Source: DATBVX01 sp963810775 (GTDB lineage: Bacteria; Pseudomonadota; Gammaproteobacteria; Steroidobacterales; Steroidobacteraceae). Taken from it: a stretch of DNA of 64,000 nt. Below are positions 25,264-33,404 of this stretch, in pieces. Each line of letters begins with the position of its first letter. The stretch's first letter is position 1. Under the pieces are notes generated by a model. It had not been told where the DNA came from. It did no database searches and saw only the letters and a list, made by a program, of their open reading frames with translations. The translations under genes were made by a program, and so were the position numbers. The DNA lies in contig CAWEOT010000025.1 of the NCBI GenBank assembly GCA_963810775.1, positions 248,001 to 312,000 on the forward strand. The letters run 5' to 3'.

Positions 25264-27126
25264 TTGAGACGCACACCACCCTTGTCAGCGAACCTGTATG
25301 CGAACACCGAGACCCCCGCGCTCGCGCAGGGCTTCTTCGGAGTGTTCCGCTACAGTCGGCGCGCCATCGAGCTCGTCTGGACCACCAATCGCGGGCTCAC
25401 GCTCACATTGGCGATCGCCACGCTGTTCGCCGGCGCGTTGCCGGCCGCAGTCGCCTATGTCGGCTCGCTGATCGTCGATAGCGTAGTTGCAGCGATTCGC
25501 ATCCATGGCGAGACCGGCGCGGTTGCATATCGTCCGGTGCTGCAGTTCGTGGCGCTCGAAGCACTCATCGTCACGGCGATAGCAGCCACGCAGCGTGGTA
25601 TTTCTCTGTGCCAGTCGCTGCTGCGCGCGCAACTCGGCCAGCGCGTCAATGTCATGATCCTCGAGAAGGCGCTGACGCTCGAGCTGCAACGCTTCGAGGA
25701 CAGCGAGTTCTACGACAAGCTCATTCGTGCACGCCGCGAAGCGTCCAGCCGTCCGTTGAGTCTCGTCATGCGCACCTTCGGCCTGGCGCAGAACGCGATC
25801 TCATTGGTGAGCTATGCGGTCCTGCTCGTGCACTTCTCGCCCTGGGCAGTGATCGTATTGGTGCTCTCAGGTTTGCCGGCGTTCGTCGCCGAGACGAAAT
25901 TTTCCGGCGACGCCTTTCGCCTGTTCCGCTGGCGCTCGCCCGAATCGCGCATGCAGATGTACCTCGAGACGGTGCTGGCGCGCGAGGATCACGCCAAGGA
26001 AGTGAAATTGTTCGATCTTGGCGAGCTGTTTCTCGGCCGCTATCAGGATATTTTTCGCCGGCTGTACACAGCGGATCGCGATCTCACAGTGCGCCGCGAC
26101 AGTTGGGGCTTCGCGATGGGACTCATCGGCACCGCGGTCCTCTATGGCGGCTACGCCTGGATCGCAGTCGAGACGGTACGCGGCGTCATCACACTGGGAC
26201 AGATGACGATGTATCTCATGCTGTTTCGCCAGGGCCAGTCGGCCGTATCGGCGAGTCTTGCAGCGATCGGTGGTATGTACGAAGACAATCTCTATCTCTC
26301 GACGCTCTACGAATACCTGGAAGAGCCCGTCGCCGCGCCCAGTGGAGTCGAGGCCAGTGGACCAGTGCCGGGCGACGGCATCCGCTTCGAGAATGTGAGC
26401 TTCACCTATCCGGGTAGCGACCAGCCGGCGCTAGCGGGCATTTCCCTGCACATTCGGCCCGGTGAGAGCCTCGCGCTCGTGGGCGAGAACGGCTCCGGCA
26501 AGACAACGCTCATCAAGCTTCTCACGCGCCTCTATCAGCCCAGCGCCGGGCGCATCGTGCTGGACGGACGCGATCTCAATGACTGGGACGAGGACACACT
26601 GCGCCGACGCATTGGCGTGATCTTCCAGGACTTCGCGCGCTATCAGCTCATGGTGGGCGAGAACGTCGGTGCTGGCGACGTGCGCGAATTCGACAACGAG
26701 ACGCGGTGGCAGGAAGCGGCCGACAAGGGCATGGCGACGCCATTCGTGCGCGAACTGCCAGCGGGCTTTCGCACCCAGCTCGGCAAGTGGTTCAAGGATG
26801 GGCGCGAGCTGTCGGGCGGACAATGGCAGAAGATCGCACTATCACGCGCGTTCATGCGCAGCGGCGCTGACATCCTGGTGCTGGACGAGCCAACAGCCTC
26901 CATCGACGCGGCGGCCGAAGCCACCGTGTTCGAGCATTTTCGTTCGCTCACCCGCGACAAGATCGCGATCCTGATCTCACACCGCTTCTCCACAGTACGC
27001 ATGGCCGATCAAATCGTGGTGCTGGAGGAAGGCCGCATCGTAGAGCGCGGCACTCACGAGGAGTTGCTGAGGCTGGGTGGTCGCTACGCGAAGCTGTTCG
27101 AGTTGCAGGCGCGCGGCTATCGATAG
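25264..27126 (+). CDS. ABC exporter, fused permease and ATPase
   Basis: This 620-residue half-transporter has a six-helix membrane domain (~25-330) and then an ATPase domain (~375-615). The ATPase has Walker A GENGSGKTTL (~405-414), a Q-loop (GVIFQDFARYQ), the signature LSGGQWQKIALSRAF, Walker B ILVLDEPTASID and the switch His in ISHRF. It resembles MsbA/LmrA-type exporters; the substrate is unknown. No ATG exists near the 5' end. TTG 25264 is the first possible start, and TTG 25282 is an alternative. No partner half-transporter is adjacent, so it probably works as a homodimer. Confidence 0.9.
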   Translation: MRRTPPLSANLYANTETPALAQGFFGVFRYSRRAIELVWTTNRGLTLTLAIATLFAGALPAAVAYVGSLIVDSVVAAIRIHGETGAVAYRPVLQFVALEALIVTAIAATQRGISLCQSLLRAQLGQRVNVMILEKALTLELQRFEDSEFYDKLIRARREASSRPLSLVMRTFGLAQNAISLVSYAVLLVHFSPWAVIVLVLSGLPAFVAETKFSGDAFRLFRWRSPESRMQMYLETVLAREDHAKEVKLFDLGELFLGRYQDIFRRLYTADRDLTVRRDSWGFAMGLIGTAVLYGGYAWIAVETVRGVITLGQMTMYLMLFRQGQSAVSASLAAIGGMYEDNLYLSTLYEYLEEPVAAPSGVEASGPVPGDGIRFENVSFTYPGSDQPALAGISLHIRPGESLALVGENGSGKTTLIKLLTRLYQPSAGRIVLDGRDLNDWDEDTLRRRIGVIFQDFARYQLMVGENVGAGDVREFDNETRWQEAADKGMATPFVRELPAGFRTQLGKWFKDGRELSGGQWQKIALSRAFMRSGADILVLDEPTASIDAAAEATVFEHFRSLTRDKIAILISHRFSTVRMADQIVVLEEGRIVERGTHEELLRLGGRYAKLFELQARGYR

Positions 27127-27137
27127 CGACGTTGCCG

Positions 27138-27154
27138 TTGGCACGAAACTTGAT
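27138..27154 (+). promoter_or_regulatory. sigma-54-like promoter before the DUF6496 gene
   Basis: TTGGCACG, four bases, TTGAT resembles the -24/-12 consensus TTGGCACG-N4-TTGCA. The -24 block is perfect, but the -12 GC is GA, a position that usually matters. The implied start point is ~45 bases before the ATG at 27208. Confidence 0.3.
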
Positions 27155-27207
27155 TGTTTTTCTATGATGAGTTCGCGCTATCAAAGCCAGCACAAGGAGT
27201 ATCGATC

Positions 27208-27408
27208 ATGGCCAGGTATGGCAAGAAAGCATCCCGCAAGGTGAAGCGCGCGATGCACGAAATGAAGCGAGGCAAACTGCGCAGCGGCAGGTCCGGCAAG
27301 CGCGTGACGAGCCGCAAGCAGGCGATCGCGATCGGGCTCTCCGAAGCACGCCGCGCGGGCGGCAAAGTGCCGCGACGACGACGCACAACGTCGCGGAAGA
27401 AGAAGTAG
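27208..27408 (+). CDS. DUF6496 small basic protein
   Basis: This 66-residue protein is almost entirely Lys/Arg-rich, beginning MARYGKKASRKVKRAMHEMK and continuing with KLRSGRSGKRVTSRKQAIAIGLSEARR. This is the DUF6496 pattern, with the SRKQAIAIGLSEARRAG helix as its most conserved part. The charge and size suggest nucleic-acid binding, perhaps a nucleoid or stress protein, but that is inference. AAGGAG eight bases before ATG 27208 fixes the start. A strong hairpin follows the gene. Confidence 0.85.
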   Translation: MARYGKKASRKVKRAMHEMKRGKLRSGRSGKRVTSRKQAIAIGLSEARRAGGKVPRRRRTTSRKKK

Positions 27409-27419
27409 CAGTCGAACAG

Positions 27420-27448
27420 CACTCGCCCGGCATACCGCCGGGCGAGTG
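27420..27448. terminator. bidirectional hairpin between convergent genes
   Basis: CACTCGCCCGGC (27420-27431) and GCCGGGCGAGTG (27437-27448) form a perfect 12-bp stem with a five-base loop. It lies between the DUF6496 gene (+) and the glycine-zipper gene (-). There is no T run on either side, so it is either an atypical terminator or an RNA-stabilising end. Confidence 0.6.
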
Positions 27449-27469
27449 TGCGTGGTCCGAAGAATCGAA

Positions 27470-27997
27470 TCAGCTGGATGAAGCGACGTCGAGGACGCCA
27501 TCCTTGACGGGAATGCGACTACCGGGGTCGTGCTCCATGCGCACCACGGATTCCTTGTCGTTCAGGCGATAACGCACGTCGTAGCCGACGGTCTCCTGCC
27601 TGGAGTCATACTCGGTGCGACAGCGTTGCTCGGTGTCCTGGTAGGTGTTTCCTTCCTGCACCTTTTTCTGCACCTGGTTGCCGGCATAACCGCCAGCAGC
27701 GGCTCCGGCAACCGTTGCGACATCCTGACCGCGACCGCCACCAACCTGGTGGCCGAGCACGCCGCCCACGACGGCACCGATTACCGTTCCGGTGACCCGC
27801 TTCTCGTCCTTGACAGGCTTCTGCCGCGTCACGACCTCGTCCGCGCACACCTGGCGCGGCGTGCTGACGGTCTTGGTCACCGGTTTGACGTCGAGTACTT
27901 CCGCATAGCGGTCACCATATGACCGCATTGCGATCGCACCACCTGCGGTGACGACCACCGCACCGACGATCAGGCCCATGATGAGTGATTTGTTCAT
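27470..27997 (-). CDS. glycine-zipper 2TM domain envelope protein
   Basis: This 175-residue protein has an N-terminal uncleaved or cleaved signal helix (~5-24). Two glycine-zipper stretches follow at about 69-105: TVIGAVVGGVLGHQVGGG and ATVAGAAAGGYAGNQVQ. This is the 17-kDa surface antigen-like 2TM domain. A C-terminal Arg/Glu-rich region contains YDVRYRLNDKE. Relatives are outer-membrane or periplasmic proteins without settled function. GAGGTGAAGCG before the ATG gives a clear ribosome binding site. Confidence 0.88.
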   Translation of the reverse strand: MNKSLIMGLIVGAVVVTAGGAIAMRSYGDRYAEVLDVKPVTKTVSTPRQVCADEVVTRQKPVKDEKRVTGTVIGAVVGGVLGHQVGGGRGQDVATVAGAAAGGYAGNQVQKKVQEGNTYQDTEQRCRTEYDSRQETVGYDVRYRLNDKESVVRMEHDPGSRIPVKDGVLDVASSS

Positions 27998-28176
27998 CGC
28001 TTCACCTCACGTAACTTGGCAGCCGGCATGGCAAAATTTGCACTCCGCCACGACGGACCGCCCTCTGTTTTCAACCATCGCGGACGGCTTTGGTTCCGCG
28101 CCGGAGTGTCGCCTCCAGGGGACAACCGCTGCTGTCCGGCCTCGTCCATTGGAACAACTAGACGCCGGTCTGCGCA

Positions 28177-30663
28177 GTGACTAGTGTCGCAACAGCGAAC
28201 GATGCAGCTGACAAACAACAAGTCGTACCGCGTGGGGCGATCGCGATGGCGGATTTCGAGAAGCTCGGCGTTTTCTACCTGGGCCGTGAATACGACCCGG
28301 CGGCGAAGAAGCTCCGCGACGAGCTGATTCTCTACGACTCCAAGGATCTCACGACGCACGCGGTCTGCGTCGGCATGACCGGAAGCGGCAAAACGGGCCT
28401 GTGCATCGCGATGCTCGAGGAAGCGGCGATCGACGGCATCCCGGCGATTGCCATCGATCCCAAAGGTGACCTGGGCAACCTGCTGCTGACCTTCCCGAAT
28501 CTCGCGCCTGCAGACTTTCGCCCCTGGATCGATACGGCCGAGGCCGCGCGCCAGAGTCTTTCTCCCGACGAGTACGCGGCAAAGGTTGCCAGTACCTGGC
28601 GCAACGGTCTGGCGCAATGGGGCGAAGAGCCGGAGCGCATTGCCCGCCTGCGCGAGAGCGCGGACGTCGCGATCTACACACCGGGGAGCAAGGCAGGGCT
28701 GCAGCTTTCTGTATTGCAGTCCTTTGCGCCACCCACAGGTGCGCAAGCGGAAGATCCTACCGCGCTTCGCGATCGCATCTCAGCCGTGACTTCCGGCCTG
28801 CTTGGCCTGCTGGGCATCGATGCCGATCCATTGAAGAGCCGTGAGCACATCCTGATCGCGAACATTCTCGACAAAGTCTGGAGCGCCGGCCAGGCGCTCG
28901 ATGTCGCGGCGCTCATCGGCGCGATTCAGAAGCCTCCCTTCGACAAGGTCGGGGTGTTTGACCTGGAGACCTTCTTCCCAGCCAAGGACCGCACCGGCCT
29001 CGCGATGTCCGTCAACAATCTGCTGGCATCGCCTGGCTTCTCCGCATGGATGGAAGGTGAGCCCCTCGACGTGCAGCGATTGTTATTCACTGCGGAGGGC
29101 AAACCGCGGATCTCCATTCTGTCGATAGCCCATCTCTCCGATCCGGAGCGGATGTTCTTCGTGACGCTGGTGCTCAATGAGCTGATCGCGTGGATGCGCA
29201 ACCAGACCGGCACCTCGAGCCTGCGCGCACTCCTTTATATGGACGAGATCTTCGGCTACTTCCCGCCGACGGCGATGCCGCCCTCCAAGTTGCCAATGCT
29301 GACACTCCTCAAGCAGGCGCGCGCCTTCGGACTGGGGGTCGTGCTCTCGACGCAGAATCCCGTCGATCTCGACTACAAAGGACTGTCGAATGCGGGCACC
29401 TGGCTGATCGGGCGGCTACAGACCGAGCGTGACAAGCAGCGTGTAATCGAGGGACTCGAGAGCGCGCTGGGTGGTGAGGGCTTCGACCGTGCGACGCTTG
29501 AAAATCTGATCTCGAACCTGACGGGCCGTGTCTTCCTGATGCGTAATGTCCACGACGATGCGCCGGTGCTGTTTCAAAGCCGCTGGGCGCTGTCGTACCT
29601 GCGCGGACCTTTGACGTTGACGGAGATTCAGACATTGATGGCAACCCGACGCAGGAGCGCTGCGTCCGCGCCGGTATCGCCGCCAAAAACAACCAGTGTA
29701 GGTGCTGGCTCAAGTGCACGAGCGGCTTTGCCAGCCGATGTCGGCGAGCTCTTCCTCAGGCCGCTTGCGGACATTGCGGGTGCACTTCTCTACAGACCGA
29801 TGGTCGCAGGCGTCGCGCGCCTGCATTACGTCGATTCCAAATCAGGCGTCGATGTCTGGAACGAAGCGGCCTACATCGCGCCATTTGCCGACGAGGGCAA
29901 GGATGTGCTGTGGGATGAAGCGATGGTTGTTGAGGATCTCAAGAGTCGCACCGACAAGGAGCCCCAAAGCGGCGCCCGCTTCGCCGAGTTGCCCTCCACG
30001 GCCGCACGCTCCTCGAGTTACGCCCAATGGGGCAGAACGCTCGAGGATCACCTGTATCAGCACGCCAAACTGACCATCTACGCGTGCGATAAACCCAAGC
30101 TCGGCTCGAAAGCCGGTGAAGGCGAAGGGGACTTCCGCGCGCGACTCGGCCAGGCCCTGCGTGAGCAACGGGATGCGTTGGTTGAAAAACTGCGCAGCAA
30201 GTACGCGCCCCGGGTTCAATCGCTGCAGGATCAGTTGCGGCGCGCACAGGACCGGATCGCACGCGAGCAGGCGCAGTACTCACAGCAGAAACTCTCGAGT
30301 GCCATCTCTATCGGTGCCACGGTGCTGGGTGCATTGTTCGGTTCACGCCGCCTCTCCTCAGGAACCGTGGGGCGGGCCGCCACTGCGGCACGCTCGGCGG
30401 GCCGGATCGGGCGCGAGCACGAAGATGTCGAGCGTGCCAGTGAGAGCCAGGAGGTCTTGCAACAGCGTCTCGCGGCGCTGAATGCCGAATGCGAGCAGGA
30501 AGTCGCCGCACTGCAGGCGTCAGTTGATCCGCAGACGATTCCAGTTCGCGAAGTGACGCTGAGCGCGCGCAAGTCCGATATCGCCGTCGGTCGCGTGGCA
30601 TTGCTTTGGGCGCCGTGGCGTGAGGATGCCGATGGCTTGCCACGACCTGCATTCAAGGCCTGA
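28177..30663 (+). CDS. HerA-like ATPase (DUF853 helicase family)
   Basis: This 828-residue FtsK/HerA-superfamily ATPase has Walker A GMTGSGKTGLC (~66-76), the AIDPKGDLGN strand, Walker B-like LLYMDEIFGY (~351-360) and the sensor segment VVLSTQNPVDLDYK. It carries a long C-terminal helical part rich in Arg/Glu/Gln (~670-790). Related proteins pump or process DNA, but DUF853 members lack a proven role. GTG 28177 is the first start; ATG 28246 (MADFEKLG) is also plausible. No nurA-like nuclease is adjacent. The DUF2780 gene follows after nine bases. Confidence 0.85.
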   Translation: MTSVATANDAADKQQVVPRGAIAMADFEKLGVFYLGREYDPAAKKLRDELILYDSKDLTTHAVCVGMTGSGKTGLCIAMLEEAAIDGIPAIAIDPKGDLGNLLLTFPNLAPADFRPWIDTAEAARQSLSPDEYAAKVASTWRNGLAQWGEEPERIARLRESADVAIYTPGSKAGLQLSVLQSFAPPTGAQAEDPTALRDRISAVTSGLLGLLGIDADPLKSREHILIANILDKVWSAGQALDVAALIGAIQKPPFDKVGVFDLETFFPAKDRTGLAMSVNNLLASPGFSAWMEGEPLDVQRLLFTAEGKPRISILSIAHLSDPERMFFVTLVLNELIAWMRNQTGTSSLRALLYMDEIFGYFPPTAMPPSKLPMLTLLKQARAFGLGVVLSTQNPVDLDYKGLSNAGTWLIGRLQTERDKQRVIEGLESALGGEGFDRATLENLISNLTGRVFLMRNVHDDAPVLFQSRWALSYLRGPLTLTEIQTLMATRRRSAASAPVSPPKTTSVGAGSSARAALPADVGELFLRPLADIAGALLYRPMVAGVARLHYVDSKSGVDVWNEAAYIAPFADEGKDVLWDEAMVVEDLKSRTDKEPQSGARFAELPSTAARSSSYAQWGRTLEDHLYQHAKLTIYACDKPKLGSKAGEGEGDFRARLGQALREQRDALVEKLRSKYAPRVQSLQDQLRRAQDRIAREQAQYSQQKLSSAISIGATVLGALFGSRRLSSGTVGRAATAARSAGRIGREHEDVERASESQEVLQQRLAALNAECEQEVAALQASVDPQTIPVREVTLSARKSDIAVGRVALLWAPWREDADGLPRPAFKA

Positions 30664-30672
30664 GGGTCGAGC

Positions 30673-31047
30673 ATGAAGGATCTGGTCACCGAGCTGAGTC
30701 AGAAGCTGCGGATCAATGAAACCCAAGCGCAAGGCGGCGCCGCGGTTCTCTTCAAAGCGGCAAAAGACAAGCTCGGCGGCACCGAATTCAACCGCATGCT
30801 GGGATCCGTACCGGGAATTGACACCCTCATCCAGCAGGCGCCGAAGAGTGGAGGTGGACTGCTAGGAAGTCTTGCCTCGCTCGCCGGTGGCAATGCCGCG
30901 CTCCTGGCGACAATCGTCTCCGGTTTCTCGAAGCTCAACATGACCAGCGATCAGGCGCAGAAATTCGTTCCCGTCATTCTCGATAACCTGCGCGCCAAGG
31001 TTGGTCCCGAGACCGTGAGCAAGCTCGAGAAAACGCTGCGCGCCTGA
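30673..31047 (+). CDS. DUF2780 family protein
   Basis: This 124-residue protein fits DUF2780: two short helices, a Gly-rich centre (SGGGLLGSLASLAGGNAALLA) and a C-terminal helix FVPVILDNLRAKVGPETVSKLEKTL. Family members (Vibrio VcgC/VcgE) have no known function. It begins nine bases after the HerA-like gene, so the two are probably one transcript. No signal peptide is obvious. Confidence 0.82.
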   Translation: MKDLVTELSQKLRINETQAQGGAAVLFKAAKDKLGGTEFNRMLGSVPGIDTLIQQAPKSGGGLLGSLASLAGGNAALLATIVSGFSKLNMTSDQAQKFVPVILDNLRAKVGPETVSKLEKTLRA

Positions 31048-31077
31048 GTCGACCTGCGGCAGTTGCGACCCGAAGTC

Positions 31078-32130
31078 CTATCTGCGAGCGCGAGTGGCTG
31101 CCTTGCCGCGCGCCGCCGCAACCGGTTTCGTGCGGGGCGCCGCAGCGGGTTTCGCAACGGCTGGCTTCGCGGCAGGCGGTTGTTTCACCGGAATCGGAGC
31201 AGGCATGGCGAGACCTTTCTGCTCGATCAACGCGCCAGGAGCGGGAAAGCTCTTGGCGGCCTCGCGCAACCACTCGAGGAACTTCGCGATCTTGGGCATC
31301 GAGACGTAGGACTTCGGGCAGACGAAGTGGTACGCCCAGCGATATGGCAGCGCCACGGGACTTGCGAACTGCAGACGGCCGGCTTGCAGATCGTTCGCCG
31401 CGAGGCTCCAGCGCACCAGCGCGAACCCGAGGCCCTGCTCCGCCGCCATGATTACGCTCACCGAATCGTCGAGCACCGATCCACGAACCGGCTTCGGCTC
31501 GCCGGCGCCGACCTCGCGCCAGTTGACCCAGGGCTCGTCCGTGCTTTGTAGCAGCGGATATCTTTCCAGCGGTTGCGAGGTCATCAGCGGACCATGCTTG
31601 GCGAGCAGCGCAGGTGAGGCCACCGCCACCAGCCATTCGTCCATGATCCTCTCGCTGTAGAGGCCCTTGTAGTCACCGCTCCCGAGGCGGATGGCGGCAT
31701 GGAAGTCGGAGCGCGAGAAATCGACGCTGTCACGCGAGGTGTGGACGCGCAGCTCCACGTCGGGGTGCCGGTCGCGCAGGTCCGGCAGGCGCGGCAGCAG
31801 CCATTTCTGCAGGAATGAGGCCAGCATGCTGATGTTGAGCTGGCCGCCCTTACGGTCTTTGCGCAACTCATTGAGCGCTGCTTCCAGCTCGTCGAGTCCC
31901 CGCCGGATGCCCGGCAGAAGCTGCTCGCCCTCGGGCGTGAGCGCAACCTTGCGGCCGCTGCGCCGAAAGAGCGGCACCTGCAAATACTCCTCCAAGGTAC
32001 GCACCTGCATGCTGACCGCCGCAGGGGTCACGTGCAGCGCCTCCGCGGCTTCCGCAAAGCTCAGGCGGGTCGCCACGGCTTCGAAGACGCGCAGCGCATT
32101 CAGAGGCAGTCGATCGTATGCAGAAGCCAC
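31078..32130 (-). CDS. LysR-family regulator with Ala/Pro/Lys-rich C-terminal tail
   Basis: Of 350 residues, the first ~295 are a GcvA-like LysR protein: helix-turn-helix at LSFAEAAEALHVTPAAVSMQ (~23-42), a linker helix, then a substrate-binding domain with LGSGDYKGLYSERIMDEWLV. The last ~50 residues are low-complexity (PPAAKPAVAKPAAAPRTKP ... RGKAATRARR), like histone H1 or AlgP-type tails, and may add non-specific DNA affinity. GTG 32130 has AAGGGAAC upstream. Longer readings continue into the upstream gene's region. Confidence 0.88.
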   Translation of the reverse strand: MASAYDRLPLNALRVFEAVATRLSFAEAAEALHVTPAAVSMQVRTLEEYLQVPLFRRSGRKVALTPEGEQLLPGIRRGLDELEAALNELRKDRKGGQLNISMLASFLQKWLLPRLPDLRDRHPDVELRVHTSRDSVDFSRSDFHAAIRLGSGDYKGLYSERIMDEWLVAVASPALLAKHGPLMTSQPLERYPLLQSTDEPWVNWREVGAGEPKPVRGSVLDDSVSVIMAAEQGLGFALVRWSLAANDLQAGRLQFASPVALPYRWAYHFVCPKSYVSMPKIAKFLEWLREAAKSFPAPGALIEQKGLAMPAPIPVKQPPAAKPAVAKPAAAPRTKPVAAARGKAATRARR

Positions 32131-32262
32131 TTCAAGTTCCCTTAACGGGTATTCAAGTAATGCGTTTGCTGGAGGAGCGAATCTAGCGGAAATTGCGTCC
32201 ACGTCAAAAAAGGCGTCTGCGGGGCGCCGACGCCGGACCGGAGGAGCCGTAAAGGAGTGCAT

Positions 32263-32642
32263 ATGAGCGAACTTGAGAAAGCACGAGCCGGATTTGTTCT
32301 GTCACTGCTGCTCTTTTCGTTGGGGCTGGTGATGCTGGACCGGGAAGATCCGGGCTACGCCGGGCGTCATCGGCGCAGAATCAGAACATTACCGTGTGTG
32401 CAGCAACCAAGGGCGCCCTGTGCGACGGGAGCGAGGTCAGCTCCAAAGCCGGCGGCGATACTGATGTCGCTGCCGCACGCACGAAGCCCCTCGGCTCGAT
32501 TACGGTCGTCGCAACGCGCCTGCCGGTGCACCTCGGCGAGATGTTGGTGCTGGCGCCTCGGTTCGCAACGGAGCTCGACGGCCGCCTGCGGGTCGCCACG
32601 GCCCGCGGTCCAGCCGAGACAGAGATCATCGTCGCGCAATAG
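32263..32642 (+). pseudogene. putative small exported protein, split by a one-base shift
   Basis: ATG 32263 has GGAG five bases upstream and encodes SELEKARAGFVLSLLLFSLGLVMLD, a signal or anchor helix, in one frame. From about 32363 a second frame encodes SSAQNQNITVCAATKGALC ... VATRLPVHLGEMLVLAPRF ... ETEIIVAQ to the stop at 32642. Adding one G to GGG at 32362-32364 would fuse them into a ~127-residue exported protein with two Cys. A strong terminator follows. I do not recognise the family. Two separate small ORFs remain possible. Confidence 0.45.
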
Positions 32643-32657
32643 GAAGCGCGAGCTGGG

Positions 32658-32700
32658 GCCGCGGCGGGTGCTGAGCAATCGCTCCCGCCGCGGCTTTTTT
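32658..32700 (+). terminator. intrinsic terminator
   Basis: GCCGCGGCGGG (32658-32668) pairs perfectly with CCCGCCGCGGC (32684-32694) around a 15-base loop. It is followed by TTTTTT. It ends the transcript of the small split gene upstream. Confidence 0.9.
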
Positions 32701-32720
32701 GGCACAACAGGGCAACACCC

Positions 32721-33335
32721 ATGACCGCGCTCACGCTCTACGATTACCTGCCCTCGGGTAATGGCTACAAGGTCCGCCTGGTGCTCAAGCAGCTTGGTAT
32801 TCCCTATCGGCTGGTCGAGGTCGACATCAAGAAGGGACTGACACGCACACCGGAGTTTCTGGCCAGAAACCCCAACGGGCGAATACCGCTCCTGCAGATA
32901 GAGGGTCAAGGGTACCTGTCTGAGAGTCACGCGATCATTTGGTATCTCGCGGAAGGCTCGCGGCTCGTCCCGACCGATCGACTGCAGCGTGCGCAGTTAT
33001 GGCAATGGTTGAGCTTCGAGCAATACAACCTCGAACCCAACATCGGTACGGTCCGATTCTGGCTGCATTCGCTTGGAAAGACTCCAGCCGAACTCGGCGA
33101 GAAACTCAAGGACAAAGTCGACAAGGGCTACCAGGCGCTAGAGGTCCTGGAGAAAGGGCTGACGGAGCGCGAGTTCCTGGTCGGTGATCAATATTCGCTC
33201 GCCGACATCGGCCTTTACGCGTATACGCACGTGGCTGAGGAAGGTGATTTTTCGCTGGTTCGATTCCCGGCCATTCGCGCCTGGCTGAAGCGAGTCGCAG
33301 AGCAGCCCGCATACGAGCCAATCACCGCCTCCTGA
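32721..33335 (+). CDS. glutathione S-transferase
   Basis: This 204-residue GST has an N-terminal thioredoxin-like domain (~1-82: LYDYLPSGNGYKVRLVLKQL, the cis-Pro in NGRIPLLQIEG, and ESHAI for the glutathione gamma-glutamyl contact). The C-terminal domain is helical, with the N-capping box VGDQYSLADIGLYAYTHVA. The active-site Ser/Asn near residues 10-14 suggests a beta- or theta-like class. The substrate is unknown. The ATG lies 20 bases past the upstream terminator, so transcription probably starts inside or near that hairpin. Confidence 0.92.
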   Translation: MTALTLYDYLPSGNGYKVRLVLKQLGIPYRLVEVDIKKGLTRTPEFLARNPNGRIPLLQIEGQGYLSESHAIIWYLAEGSRLVPTDRLQRAQLWQWLSFEQYNLEPNIGTVRFWLHSLGKTPAELGEKLKDKVDKGYQALEVLEKGLTEREFLVGDQYSLADIGLYAYTHVAEEGDFSLVRFPAIRAWLKRVAEQPAYEPITAS

Positions 33336-33404
33336 CCTCGCGGAGTTGAGCAACCGCTGCCGGGGCGCTAGCCTTCGCGTCAGTATTCACATTGGTTCCC
33401 ATTC

